Shown here: positions 34,388 through 48,535 of the stretch, in pieces
Layout of the letters: each line of letters opens with the position of its first letter
Position numbering within the stretch: the first letter of the stretch is position 1
Source of the DNA: Plantago ovata
Taxonomy: Eukaryota > Streptophyta > Magnoliopsida > Lamiales > Plantaginaceae
Reading direction: 5' to 3'
Assembly (NCBI GenBank): GCA_028274465.1
Contig: CM051455.1
Coordinates: 133,458,096 to 133,522,095 of the forward strand
DNA length: 64,000 bases
Program-made: the position numbers and the translations under genes
Notes under the pieces: model-generated
The model's input: only the letters and a program-made list of their open reading frames with translations
The model's database searches: none
Told to the model about the DNA's origin: nothing

Positions 34388-36020
34388 CTTTGTTTGCCTT
34401 GGCTTAGCTTCCTAGGTGAAATCCTAATTTAATAAAGATTTTAACATATTTGAGGGCGAAAAAAAAGTATATTCGAAAGATAAAAAAATATTAAGAGGTG
34501 AAGAATTGAGCGGGGCAAGAGACCTCTACTCACATAGGCCACACACATACATATTGTCAAGATTATATTCAAAATTTCTTAATAAAATGCATTCATAAAT
34601 CAAGTGGTACTCGACTACTCACTCTCTTCGAATCGAATCGATATATGTGCAAATTGATCACCTTGGAACCCAAATTACAGTTACAAAGTGAAAAAAAATT
34701 GAAATAAAGCAAGTAGACAAAACAACACGATAAAATCGAAAGACCAAAAGAAACAAAAACTCACCAAATCGGGGCGGTGCCCATGTTGTCGAATTTTTTT
34801 TGCCAAATTGGAAAACGGGTCCGACCAAGTTGTAGATCGGAGAGAGAGGATCACAACCATGGTCTCCGTTTCGTCGTAGGAGGCCGGAGCTCGCCGGAAA
34901 ATGGAGGAGAAGCATTGCCGCCGTAAGAAACAAGGGAGGTCGGAGAGGAATCGGACATGCATAGAGAGAGAAATAAAAGAGAGGGCTCTTTCCCTCTCTT
35001 TTTATGAACAGTGGTGTTGGGTCTCTATAATAGAGACCCAAACGTAATGTGCCCTTTGCACAGGGCCAAAGGCCTCTCAAGTTGAGAGCCAAACATGTTG
35101 CATGTTGCTCCTCACTAAATCTTAGTAGCGTGAGCCATGTGCCATAATAAGGTTGCAATTTACCCCTAAACTTAATACTTATTGCAAACTCTCTTCACCC
35201 ACCATGGTTTGAAAGTTTCTATTGGCTCCTGCAAAACTTTCAGCCAGTTGTCCTTACAAATATCATATGTTGTATGAGGCAAAATCGGTAAACTTTTGTG
35301 GGGCAAATCACAACACAGAAAAGTATTACGGGACAATTCTAATAAATGGTTTCAAAGTGCACATATGAAATATCAAAACCCAAGTTCACCCTGACAAACT
35401 AAGAATGTGATGAGGCTGCTAAAATCTAAAGTCAAGACTATCCTAGTCTATTTCTACACCATATGAACTCCATATAGAGTGCATAAGCCAACATATTTCA
35501 ATTATAGAGTGCTAATCCTACTACATTATCTTATAAAACGAGTTCGAGCCTCAACAAATCGAGTACTTGTTTAAGTCTCGATTCACCTAACACCACTATT
35601 TTGGGAATAGAACATTAACGGAAAAATTAAATTGGGGCATGTTATTTTTCGTCCCCATTTTACTATTCACATGCCACATATTTGACATATTGCATAATAT
35701 TCATAAGTTAGCAAAAATAGCAAAATGACCCCAATATTTTTATTTAACATAAAATTCCAAAATACTTGACCTTTGACTAGTATATAAACAATTATTTGAC
35801 CTATCACTACTTAAAATATACTTTCCATACTTTTTCCATGTCTTTCGATGAAGATCGTTACTATTATGAACACTTGCAATATTATGTTCAGTTTAGTTCA
35901 AATAATAAAGAGAACAAAACCTAAGTTCATGTCATACTCATAAAGATGTGATATAGCCGGGTCAGATTGGACTAGTCTTTTCCATTAAATAGGCCTGAAA
36001 TTAAATTTCTTAATGGGTCC
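34388..36020. other. Intergenic with stacked short palindromes
   Basis: A minus-strand frame of 166 codons (34658-35158) shows no known domain, and I do not accept it as a gene. Three short palindromes lie in a row at 35017-35090. The remainder to the RPS14 promoter shows nothing further. Confidence 0.45.
35017..35090. repeat. Three consecutive short hairpins
   Basis: TTGGGTCTC/GAGACCCAA (35017-35041), GCCCTTTGCACAGGGC (35051-35066) and GGCCTCTC/GAGAGCC (35071-35090) can each form a stem of 6-12 bp. Confidence 0.75.
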
Positions 36021-36104
36021 AGCCCATAGTGTCGTTAGTAGGCCTAGCCCATTTAAATTCAAGCTCTGGTGAATATCGTGACCTGAGCAAAATAAAAACC
36101 CTAG
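36021..36104 (+). promoter_or_regulatory. Site II elements and telo-box of the RPS14 promoter
   Basis: AGCCCA (inverse TGGGCT, site II) occurs at 36021-36026 and 36046-36051, and the telo-box AAACCCTAG at 36096-36104, about 100 bp before the start codon. This pair is the standard growth-linked promoter signature of plant ribosomal protein genes, recognised by TCP and telo-box-binding factors. Confidence 0.75.
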
Positions 36105-36205
36105 TCTCTAACCCCATCATACCTTTTCCTCTCAGCCGTTTCTCCCTAACTCACAGCTCCACACCTCACACAGCTCCAGCACTCAGATCATCGCCGTCAC
36201 AAGCC

Positions 36206-38310
<2,105 letters not shown>

Positions 38311-39426
38311 GCTTTCTTGTGTTATATGTCGAGATCGTCCATCCAGCATTGATCAGACTGATGTTTTGGAACTGGATGCCCTACCAGACCATGTAGTTTT
38401 GTTCTTTGAAATACTTCTTGCCGAATATTTACCTAGAGATACTTGAGTTGATCCAAGATTTTGATTGTTTCGAACCTTTTAAATTAAATTAACTGTCTTG
38501 CACCCATCATTTCTCGGCATTTTGCTTACATGAATATGCTTTTGGTATGTCGCATTTCTTGCCGTGCAAGTGATTTGGGTACGATGTTCTTATTTCGTTT
38601 GGGAATATATGAGAAGCAGAAATTTAGGCTTTTCAAATTGAAAAATTAAATCGTGTTTTGAAGTAGAAATTTTGGTTGTGTTTTCGGAAGAAGTTGATAG
38701 TAGAGAGTTTCGAATTCTAGAAGGTTAAAGCTGTTTATTAGATTCAATTGGTACGACAACAATGAGCATTTGGATTTTAAAGTTCTGAACTCCACATAAG
38801 CGCAATGCCATATCCTCGCCAACAGATCTAACGATTATATATTATCACTATATTGAGTTGTTTAGATTGTGGGAGTGAGGTCAAGTTTGCTTGCTTGATG
38901 TCATCTATGGCGTTTTAGAGTGTAGAACCTTTTTGACATCCTGTCATAGTGCCTTTCCCGATCCTTTCTATTGAAAGAACATCTCATACTGAGATACTTC
39001 TCTTGCTTGAACTATGAAATATGAAGTGATCCAATGTGCCAAGAATTTCGTTGTAGATGATCAAAGCATCAATGTTTGGAGACTATCCTATAACTGTTGA
39101 TTGTGGCCATGGAATTTTGCAATTAGCTTATCAGTGACTATGGGAAGTGTAGCTCCTGGATGAAGCAGTTGGTTGGTGAGCCCGGCATGCACCTTGTAAA
39201 TCTTGTCTCGCCATTCTGGTGGAGGGACATTGTCGAAGGAGAAACCCTTCGTGAAATCCCTTGGACTCCGGTCAGATTGGGATCTTACAGTTTCTCTTCT
39301 ATCAAAAAAGGGATGTCTTCGACATCACTTTCCATGTCTTCTACGGTTGTTCGAATAGACCCAATACTGTAAACAAAATTTGTTGGTTGGCGTCCGCAAC
39401 TTGATTAGCTTCCTGTAAACAAAGCG
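38311..39426. other. RPS14 3' flank and unidentified DNA
   Basis: The first 250 bp or so are probably 3' UTR. On the minus strand about 39083-39335 is open for some 85 codons with non-repetitive, protein-like composition (it includes FDNVPPPEWRDKIYKVHAGL), but I do not recognise it and it has neither a good start nor flanking exons. Confidence 0.35.
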
Positions 39427-39918
39427 TCAATTCACATTCCCGAATATGTCGATTATATTTTGTGCATCATCCAACAAATTTTTTTGGTTGGCGTTGGCTA
39501 CTTCCTTCTTATCAAGGCGGAAAATTAAATATTGTGAATCATATTGGATTATGAGACTCTCACATTGCAATTGTGTACAAATATTCAATCCAAGCCGCTG
39601 GGCATAAAACTCAGCCATATGATGATGAGTTTTTTCCAAAAACATAGCGGCAACTTTTATAAAATTTCCTTGTTTATCCTTAACAATTGCTCCTGCTAAT
39701 CCCGTTTCAAGCAAACAAGAACCATCAATGTTAACACACAAATAATTTGGTAGGGGAGGTTTCCATTTGCAAAGTATTTGTGTTAACAACTTATTTTTCT
39801 TATTTGGGAAGGCAATTTTTGAATCCTTTAGCAAATTTGTAAAACAAAGATTGAACTTGAACATGTCAGGTTCCAATCCTTGAAATACTTTCTCATTTCT
39901 AGTTTTCCAGATGCCACC
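39427..39918 (-). pseudogene. Truncated RNase H-like (RVT_3) fragment
   Basis: The frame encodes about 164 aa. WKTRNEKVFQG is the linker typical before RNase H in plant LINE proteins. LCVNIDGSC carries the first Asp, AEFYAQRLGL the Glu and IQYDSQ the second Asp. It stops before the closing His/Asn-Ala-His block, so the domain lacks its last catalytic part. I found no poly(A) or target duplication. Nearby, GGTTCCAATCCTTGAAATAC is duplicated (39869 and 39985), hinting at local rearrangement. It is most likely a LINE relic or a relic of an RNase H-domain host gene. Confidence 0.6.
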
Positions 39919-40056
39919 CAAATATAATCAATAATATCTGTTTAAAATCCTTACTTTAGTTTATAATCAACAATTTGGTGGGGAGGTTCCAATCCTTGAA
40001 ATACTTATTTTTAGGCTTACTTTAGTTTTATAAGTGTTGGTCGAGTCTCATATATA

Positions 40057-40311
40057 CTCTCCGTTCCACTCTAAATTATTCATTTTGATTTTTTTTCGAT
40101 CAGTATCTTTTGACTTTGATTATTCATGCTAAACTATAATGATAAAAAAATTAGCTAAATTATGAAAATATAGATCATAAATTTTCAGAATATAAATTTG
40201 TTAAATATTTTATTATTATAGTTTCGTAGTAATTTGTAATTAAATTTGAAAGTTATGAATTGAAAAAAAAAAAAAAGTGAAAATGAATAAATTATAGTGG
40301 AAGTGAAGAAT
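40057..40311. mobile_element. Stowaway-like MITE
   Basis: The left end CTCTCCGTTCCACTCTAAAT is preceded by TA. The right end is inverse to ATTCTTCACTTCCACTATAA and is followed by TA. TTATTCATTTT lies inside both arms. The 'CTCCCTCCGTTCC'-type end and TA target are typical of Tc1/mariner-derived MITEs. Confidence 0.6.
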
Positions 40312-40358
40312 TATATTTTAATAGGGGGTGTCAGTTTTGTTTTATGGGTTTACCATAC

Positions 40359-40609
40359 TGTGAAGATACAGAGAGGAAGAAATAAAGGAAGAACAAGAAG
40401 GAACAGAGGAAGTCGCATTTAAAAGAAACACGTTTTACACTTTCCTATTTACAAAGGGATTAGTGTTGTACGTGTAGCTTAGTTAGTTGTACGTTAGTTA
40501 GTTAAGTATAAATACTAGCTAGCTAAACAGATTCTGTACTACTTGATTTACTCTCTCATTTGTAATTCTCTTTTCAATAATGAAATCATTCATTTCATCT
40601 CTGGTAACA
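40359..40609 (+). repeat. 5' LTR of the copia element
   Basis: Begins TGTGAAGATACAGAG and ends CATCTCTGGTAACA. A TATAAATAC TATA-like box lies at about 40507-40515. It holds a 3-bp longer CATTCATT-type stretch near the end compared with the 3' LTR. Confidence 0.95.
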
Positions 40610-40623
40610 TGGTATCAGTAGAC
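40610..40623 (+). other. Primer-binding site (initiator tRNA-Met type)
   Basis: TGGTATCAGTAGAC directly follows the 5' LTR. Its first nine bases match the complement of the 3' end of plant initiator tRNA-Met, the usual copia primer. Confidence 0.8.
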
Positions 40624-40788
40624 GGTTACGTTTCTTGAGATTGCTTCCGATCATTTCGATCAATTCCTTGTGCGTTTGATCTCTGTGAATCAGTTTTCTG
40701 ATTCAATTCTCTGTGAATCAACAGTTTGATTCATTTTCTCTCTAATTTTTTGTTCGATCAATCGATCGCTGGTTTCTGTAAATTCACA

Positions 40789-43700
40789 ATGGTGAATCCT
40801 GATGATATCAATGCTGGTAATGGTGGCGCTGCTGGTGGTAATATCGGCGGCAATGGTGGAAACAATGGCGGAATTCGGAGCTAGAATTCTCGAAATCCGG
40901 CCGATGATCCCCAGTCTTCGTACTATCTGAATCCTTCCGATCAGCCCGGAATCTCAATTGTTCTAGAACCGTTGAATGGAGCGAATTACGCTTCTTGGAG
41001 TCGAGCAATTCAGATGGCACTTTCTGTGAAAAACAAAGGAGGATTCATTGACGGTACAATCTCTGAACCACCTGAATCTGATGTAGTTAATCATTCCGCA
41101 TGGAAAAGGGCAAATGATTTGGTGCTAATTTGGTTACATAATTCGTGCACTCATGAAATTAGACAGAGTATTCTCTATTTTACTTCTGCTAATGATCTTT
41201 GGAAAGAATTGAAAACTCGCTACACACATAGTGATGGGCCGAGAGTGTTTGTGTTAGAACAGAATTTGAGTAATATGAAGCAGAATACTCAGACGATTTC
41301 TCAATACTATGCCGTATTCAAAGGGTTATGGGATGAGTATGTATCTCATCGACCTATTCCTAAGTGTACTTGTGGCGGTTTAGTTGAGATGAGCAAGTTG
41401 TAGAAGAAAGATGCAATGATGAAATTTCTAGTTGGCTTAAATGACTCTTATGTGCATGTTAGAAGCCAGATCACTATGCAAGTGTCGGTTCCTAGTCTAG
41501 CTACTGTATATTCTATGCTGCTTCAAGAAGAGTCACAAAGAGGACTCAGTGATTCACAATCGAATACTCAAGATGTCATGGCTATGTTCTCAAAGAATGC
41601 TGACAAGAATGAAGGCACGGCTTGTTTAGCTAAAAATAAGTTTCAGAAGTCTTTTACTGCTGATAAGAACAAGCCAAAGTGCTCATATTGTGGCTTTAGT
41701 GGTCATACATACAAGAATTGCTATCAAGTCATTGGTTATCCGCCTGGGTGGACTGGTCCAAAGGGTCAAAGAAAGCATAGTTCAATGCAGCAGCAAGCAC
41801 AGGCACATGCAGCTGTTCAGGAATCAGATTCTCAATCTCAGCAGCAGTTCAATGAAGGTGTTTTTAGCTCAGATATGACACCTGAATTGTATGCTCAGTT
41901 TCTACAATTCACAAAGTTCCATTCACAGCAACAGCAGTACCAGCAGGCTCAATCTCCTCATCATGCAACTGCTGTAGCTATTTCTCAACCATCTATGGTG
42001 GCCTCAAAATCAGAATACAAAGGGGGTACATTCTTAACCTCTAAAGCTTTTTCTAGTGTAGTTTCTAAACCAGTTCATACTGATAAATGGATTCTTGATA
42101 CTGGAGCTACAGATCATATGATATGTGATACTAAATATTTTTCTTCTGTTCCACATGTTGTGCATATAAATATTCAGCTTCCTACAGGTCAGATGATAGT
42201 TGCAACAAAATGTGGAGATGTGAATGAAAGTGACTCTACTGTTTCTTCAATTTTTGATATGATTCACGTTGATATATGGGGCCCTTTCAGCAAACCTTCT
42301 GTCTCTGGACAAAAATACTTTCTCACTATAGTTGATGACAAATCTAGATGCACATGGTTATATTTAATGACTCATAAATCTGAAACTAAACAAAATTTGC
42401 TCCATTTCTACAATCTTGTATTGACTCAGTTCCACAAGAAAATAAAATGTGTAAGGTTTGATAATGGATCAGAATTTCAGCTTAAAGAGTTCTATAATAC
42501 CTTTGGCATTGTTCATCAGATGTCTTGTGTGGAAACTCCACAGCAGAACGGACGTGTTGAGAGAAAACATCAGCATTTTCTTGAGATAGCAAGAGCTCTT
42601 TTATTTCAATCTCACTTACCTTTACAATATTGGTCATTTTGTGTTTTGACAGCTTGTTATCTCATCAACAGACTGCCTACACCTGTTTTGCAAGGCCAAA
42701 GTCCTTATGAGATTTTATATGGCGCAAAACCAGATTATACTAAAATGAAAGTCTTTGGATCTTTATGTTATGCATCAACTTTAAGTGCACATAGATCAAA
42801 GTTTGATACTAGAGCACTTAAATGTGTCTTTTTGGGATATCCAACTGGATACAAAGGCTACAGGTTACTTGATTTGGAAAACAAGAAGATCTTCATCTCT
42901 AGACATGTTCAATTTGTTGAACACATCTTCCCTTATAGAGACTCACTTGAAGCTATTGAAAAGTTTCAACCAATATATACACCAGTTGATATAGAGTTTC
43001 TTAACTTATTCAATGCTTCTATCTCTAATTCTTTACCTGCAGATGATAGAAATGCCATTCCTCTGCCAAATAATATTGAAGCAACTAATGCTGATAATTA
43101 TTTAGCCATAGAAGAAATAGAGGAAGTTTCTATCCTTCCACCAGTGAATCAAGCACCAGTGGATATTCCCCATTCTGCAGACACAACAAACTCAGTTGTA
43201 CAAGAACAAGTTGTTTCTACATCTTCTGGTGAACAGGTGCAGAGGAAGTCAGGAAGAACAAGGAACCTTTCCAAGCATTTAGAGTTGTATGATGTAGTTT
43301 TACCACCATCACTACAACATTCTGGTGCTTCTGCAAATTGCAGTACTATACAAACTACTGATCAAAGACACACAGTAAAGTATCCTATCTCAGATTATCT
43401 ATCTACTAATCAATTGTCTTCTGATCACAAGTGTTTTACAGCTGAAATAACAGCTATCAAAGAACCAACTACTTACAAACAAGCTATTCAGCACCCAGAA
43501 TGGGTAGAAGCGATGGATAAAGAATTGGCCGCTTTAGAAAAGACAAAGACATGGAAGTTAGTTGATCTTCCTCCTGGTAAACATTGCATCGGCTGTAAAT
43601 GGGTCTTCAAGGTAAAATTTCACTCTGATGGAACGATTGAAAGGTATAAGGCCCGCTTAGTAGCCAAAGGTTATACCCAGGAGAATGGACTCGATTATTT

Positions 43701-44937
43701 TGAAACATTTTCACTTGTTGTTAAGCTAACAACTGTCAGATGTCTTTTAGCAATAGCAGCAGCAAAAGGCTGGTTCTTACATCAACTTGATGTAAACATG
43801 GCTTTTCTCCATGGGGACTTAGATGAAGAAGTCTACATGGTGCCTCCACTAGGTTATTGCAAACCAGGAGATAATAGAGTCTGCAAGCTTGTCAAAAGTC
43901 TATATGGACTTAAACAAGCCAGTAGACAATGGTTTTTCAAACTACAAGAATCTCTCATACACATTGGCTATGTCCAATCTGCTGCAGATACTTCTTTCTT
44001 CACCAAATCTACTGACAAATCATTCACTTGTTTGTTAGTTTATGTTGATGATGTTATATTAGCAGGCAATGATCTGGAAGAAATAAAGGCAGTAAAGACA
44101 CATCTAGATAATCAATTTACCATCAAGGATTTGGGTGAATTGAAATATATTCTAGGCATAGAAGTTGCCCGGAGCAAAGAAGGAATCAACATATGCCAGA
44201 GGAAGTACGCATTGGATCTATTAGAAGAAACTGGTTACATTGCAGCAAAACCAGAAGTCATTCCAATGGATTACAAGCACAAACTACAGAAAGAAGATGG
44301 AGAGCTACTTGATGATCCTCAGCCATACAGAAAACTCATAGGTAAAATGATTTATTTGACTATAACCAGGCCTGACATCAGTTTTGCTTTGCAGAAGCTC
44401 AGCCAATTCATGTCTTGTCCAACAACCAAACATATGGCGGCAGCACACCATCTTCTCAGATATATATCACCTGGTCAAGGCATATTTTATTCATCCCAGA
44501 ATAATCTCCAACTACAGGCGTCTACCTCCGGCAATGAGCTCCAACTTAAAGCTTTTTCCGATAGTGATTGGGAGGCCTGTGAAGAAACAAGACGAAGTAC
44601 AACAGGATATGTCATTTACCTTGGCAATTCACTTATATCCTGGAAGTCGAAGAAACAATCTACAGTCAGTAGATCTTCAGCTGAGGCCGAGTATAGAGCT
44701 TTAGCCACAACCACTTGTGAAATCCAGTGGCTACTCTATCTTCTTAAGGATTTCAAAATCAACCACTCCACCCAACCTTGCTCTTATACACAGACAGCCT
44801 CTCCGCCTACCACCTTGCTCACAACCCAGTAAACCACCAGAGAACCAAACACATCGAAATAGACTGACATACTCACAAAACCTTTATGTCCTCAATTGTT
44901 TAACCATTTTATCTCTAAGCTTGGAGTCTTAAATATC
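40789..44937 (+). pseudogene. Copia gag-pol polyprotein with stops and deletions
   Basis: The frame starts at ATG 40789. In-frame TAG codons occur after RS (about 40882) and at 41401. From 41416 a frame of 1,138 codons is open. Counting from there: CCHC knuckle CSYCGFSGHTYKNC at 89-102; protease DTGATDH at 228; integrase with HVDIWGPF, RFDNGSEF and PQQNGRVERKH; reverse transcriptase with YVDD at 876-879; and RNase H with SRSSAEAEYRAL. The region between the protease and integrase core, about 42220, is missing the GAG-pre-integrase zinc-binding part (HHCC), so integrase is incomplete. Near 44780-44865 the C-terminus is frame-shifted and about 35 codons are lost between HIEID and the DILTKPL block, which survives in another frame. 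Confidence 0.9.
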
Positions 44938-44958
44938 CACTCCCAGCTTACGGGGGGA

Positions 44959-45206
44959 TGTGAAGATACAGAGAGGAAGAAATAAAGGAAGAACAAGAAG
45001 GAACAGAGGAAGTCGCATTTACAAGAAACACGTTTTACACTTTCCTATTTACAAAGGGATTAGTGTTGTACGTGTAGCTTAGTTAGTTGTACGTTAGTTA
45101 ATTAAGTATAAATGCTAGCTAGCTAAACAGATTCTGTACTACTTGATTTACTCTCTCATTTGTAATTCTCTTTTCAATAATGAAATTGATTTCATCTCTG
45201 GTAACA
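44959..45206 (+). repeat. 3' LTR of the copia element
   Basis: Near-identical to the 5' LTR, with three substitutions and one short indel. It begins TGTGAAG right after the polypurine tract and ends GGTAACA before the target duplication. Confidence 0.95.
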
Positions 45207-45211
45207 CATAC

Positions 45212-45778
45212 TCATCATCAATTTAAATTTTATTTTAAATGAATACGAGACTCATCTCACCTGTTTACAAATATGAGTAAAAACGAATGTTCTATTATAC
45301 CACATGTTTGAAATGGATAAATAGATAAAGGATACGTTAAAGATTTTATTGTGACTAGAGTCTCTGCACAGAAGAAGAAGATTAGAAGTTGAATGAAGAA
45401 AGAAAGGAAAGAAACAGAGCAAAAGGCGGGAATGAAGAACATAAGTGCATCTACGAATTATGTGATTCAGACCGGTCTAATTCTTGCACAAACATAAGGA
45501 AAGAAAGAGCTTAATAGTTCAGTTCACTGACGAAGAGAACATGGACTAATTCATCAGTTTCGGTAAATAGAATAAAATCTTTCGGCAATATGTTTCTCTT
45601 TTGCATACTCTGGTATAGAGACGGGTAACGCGGAGCATTCCTGATGTTCATTTTTTTGTCTTTTGTCACAACTTTGAGTAATAAACTTGTTTTCTTAGTG
45701 ATGATTAAGTCATCTACTTATGCTAATCAACGTCATTATTGTTTAACTTGACAAAGCTCTCTGCTTAAACTTAAAGAA
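45212..45778. other. Intergenic, no gene seen
   Basis: No recognisable gene or repeat. Confidence 0.4.
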
Positions 45779-45951
45779 AGAGGCACGAGCGGTCGAGTGG
45801 TAAGAGTGATGGAGTAGCACTGGGAGGTCGGAATTTTGAACCCAATGGAGTAATAAGGTGGTATATATAAGGTTAAAATAATAGTAGAGTAGGAGACTAG
45901 GAGTAGGGTAGTCAGATTTGTCAACGTAATTAAGATGAAAAAAAAAACCAT
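45779..45951 (+). mobile_element. tRNA-derived SINE, family 2, copy B
   Basis: The head has an A-box-like GAGCGGTCGAGTGGTAAGAG and a B-box-like GGAATTTTGAACCC. The body shares AATAAGGTGGTAT, TAGTAGAGTAGGAG and GTCAGATTTGTCA with copy A at 29212-29395. It ends in an A run at about 45939-45949. Target duplications were not clear. Confidence 0.6.
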
Positions 45952-46732
45952 AGATTATAGATACAATCTGCTAAATTATTAGGCTAAGTACGTACTATAT
46001 ACCACATTTCATATGAATCCATGTGATCTGTACCACAAAGTTATACTATTAGTACTGGTTAACCATTAGTACTAGTTATACACAACTTGGTGTACTTTTA
46101 CATACGTACAATATTGTAGTTAATGACTAACTAGATCTAGTTAACAGGGATGCTCTCTTATTGTAGCTTGGATCTTCATCAACTTGCTCAAAACCATTAT
46201 ACACAATAACACAATTACACACATCCCTCACTTCTGATTACGCTATATTTGCATACTTTATTTTTATTTTATAATAGAAATTCATTAAAACATTGAAGTC
46301 TAATATTTGTGATTATAGTTGATTTTGAAGCGTTAAACACTTAAACGTCACATTATTATCGGAATGGAGAACAGAATGTATCATAATTTAATAGATACTC
46401 TATATAAGTTTTTGTAACATGTTTATTTTGCTAAATTCTCAAATAAGTTGATCTAACTCATAAAATGGCTTCTATACAAAACATCAAAAGAGAAAGGGGG
46501 ACTAGAAGTATTTTCCACAAGAAGAACTAAGCTTGCCCAAGGATTGAGTTTTCAATTGGCCCTCGTTGAAACTTTCCATCCGACTATGCTGGGTAAAATT
46601 ATAAATATTTACGACTAATGATTAGATATAGTGAAATTTCAAACTTGTTAGTCGAAAAGGAGTAGAAATTTTGTACCAGATGTCTAAAATAAATTATGCT
46701 AACCCATCATGATGCTAAATGCTCAACTTATA
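45952..46732. other. Intergenic, no gene seen
   Basis: AT-rich DNA without recognisable features. Confidence 0.4.
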
Positions 46733-47253
46733 CTCCCTCCGTTTCCACGTAAGTTTCCTATAAATTGTGCTGGCACAATTTTAAGTGAAATGGGTGTACG
46801 TGGTATATTTGAGTAAAAAATAAAAAAAGTATTGTAAGTGGGTATTATTTGAATAAAGAATGTAAAAATATATGGTGATTGAAGTATTATTGTAAGTAAA
46901 TATGAATAAAGAATGATGGATGGTTTCGTGCCCGTTTTGTTTTTTTTAATTTAGGTTCACTGGCTATTTGGATCCTCTTTGTATTTGAGTTTTAGTGATA
47001 CGCCTTGTATGCCTTGTATAATGATTAATGATTGAAGTATATCCCTCTTACTCTTGTACTTGACTTTGAGTTTAATGAACTTTTTTTTATGTTTAAAAAA
47101 TAAAAAAGAATGATGGATGACGTAATAGTAAAGTTGTAAATATATGTGGATGTTTATTGTAATGATTATAATAATTATTAATATTTTTAGTATAGGAAGC
47201 TTCTAGCATAACCTGTAAAATAGAATACATAAAGCTTTACAAAATGGAGGGAT
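46733..47253. mobile_element. Stowaway-like MITE interrupted by a LINE tail
   Basis: The left end is CTCCCTCCGTTTCCACGTAA and the right end is inverse to ATCCCTCCATTTTGTAA, with TA on both outer sides. AAGTTTCCTATA on the left and its counterpart GAAGCTTCCTATAC (inverse) lie inside. Without the insertion the element would be about 324 bp. Confidence 0.65.
46923..47104 (+). mobile_element. LINE 3'-end insertion with 15-bp target duplication
   Basis: The 182-bp insert is bounded by AAAGAATGATGGATG at 46908-46922 and 47105-47119. It ends in an A-rich tail (TTTAAAAAATAAA) and contains TTGTACTTGACTTTGAGTTT and other LINE 3' UTR-like text. Extreme 5' truncation explains the lack of coding sequence. 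Confidence 0.75.
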
Positions 47254-47610
47254 TATTATTAATTACTCCTATTTTCATAATATACACTACAAGAAAACAG
47301 CTAAATAGCAACCACTTTTAGCAACCAATCGATCGGTTGCTAAAATTAGCGACCGATCGGACTATTAGCGACCGATAAGAGCATTTAGTGACGGAAAGGA
47401 TGAATCGCCGTTAGAGCGGCCCGAATTTAACAACGGATGGGTTATCCGTCGCTAAATAGCAACGGATGGGCCCATCCGTTTCTAAATAGCGACGGATGCC
47501 ACCATCCGTCAGAAAAATTCAAGGTTTTTTCTTTTTTTTTGGCTGGTCAATGAGTTAGCAACGGATGACTCCATCCGCCGCTAATATATATTTTAAAAAA
47601 AAAATAATTT

Positions 47611-47682
47611 AGCGACGGATGGTTATCCGTCGCTAATATAGCGACCGATCGCTATATTAGCGACGGATAACCATCCGTCGCT
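47611..47682. repeat. Perfect 34-bp inverted repeat with 4-nt spacer in CACTA element 2
   Basis: Arms 47611-47644 and 47649-47682 are exact reverse complements around CCGA. Each arm includes AGCGACGGAT and ATCCGTCGCT. It begins 326 bp from the left terminus, the same distance as in CACTA element 1, and lies just before the leader exon of the element gene. Confidence 0.95.
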
Positions 47683-48064
47683 GAGGTCTTTAACTTCATC
47701 TTCCCCGCTCCTCATCGGCAGAACACACACGGCCATTAACCGCGGCTCCAAGCTCTCATCCCCTATTTTCTTCGTTTCTTCACCATTTCAATCAATATTA
47801 TAGTCATTTCGAAGCTCTTCCATCAAGGAACAAGTGTAGCTATTCAATTGCGTGATTATCTCCCCATTTCTTCCGCAATCAAAGGTATATATTTCGAACC
47901 CTAACTTGTCTAAATTTTAGTATTCTTCATTTTTTTTTCAATTCATTGAATTGTATGCATTCTACCAGTATCTATCATGTTGTGTAGCTCAAATTAGGGG
48001 GGATGAACAAGTTTTAGTTGGTGAATTGATAGATTTGGTATGAATTGGGTATTTTATAGTTTAG

Positions 48065-48535
48065 TTCGATTATGTTTGGGATTTGAATTGGGTTCGATTA
48101 TGTTTGGGATTTGAATTTGGTTCGATTATGTTTGGGATTATCTACGTAGTTAGTTTTGTTCAATTAGTGTAGTTTGTTTGGGATATACTAATTAGATTTG
48201 AAAATTGCACAAGTATAATTATAATGGAAATATGAGTAATTATAGTGTATTGTAATTAGTTATTATAATGAAAATTGTATAAATATAATGAAAATATAGA
48301 TAAATATAGGTAATTATAGTGTATTGCAAGTTTTTATTATAATGAAAATTCCATAAGTATAATGGAAATAGAAAGATAAATATAGTTAATTATAGTGTAT
48401 TGGTAGTTGTTACTATAATGCAAATTGCATAATTATAATGAAAAATATATGTAATTATAGTGTATTGTAATTAGTTATTATTATGAAAATTGTACAAGTA
48501 TAATGGAAATATAGATAAATATAGGTAATTATTGT
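48065..48535 (+). repeat. Intronic tandem repeats in the CACTA element 2 gene
   Basis: A 28-bp unit (TTCGATTATGTTTGGGATTT) occurs three times from 48065. After it, an AT-rich unit of about 60-75 bp with ATAATGAAAATATAGATAAA and TAATTATAGTGTATTG recurs about five times to 48535. Confidence 0.7.

Larger units (their letters stand above)
40359..45206 (+). mobile_element. Ty1/copia LTR retrotransposon, young but defective
   Basis: The element is 4.85 kb, flanked by the 5-bp duplication CATAC (40354-40358 and 45207-45211). LTRs of 251 and 248 bp, both TG...CA, enclose a primer-binding site, a gag-pol frame in the copia order (protease, integrase, reverse transcriptase, RNase H) and a G-rich polypurine tract (ACGGGGGGA) just before the 3' LTR. 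The LTRs differ by three substitutions and one short indel, so insertion is recent. The reading frame has two stop codons and at least two deletions, so it cannot be autonomous. Confidence 0.95.

Noticed and set aside
34658..35158. 166-codon minus-strand ORF as a gene
   Set aside because: No recognisable domain; it runs through palindromes and low-complexity sequence.
41416..44832. Long ORF as a host protein
   Set aside because: It is copia pol, bounded by LTRs, a primer-binding site and a polypurine tract.
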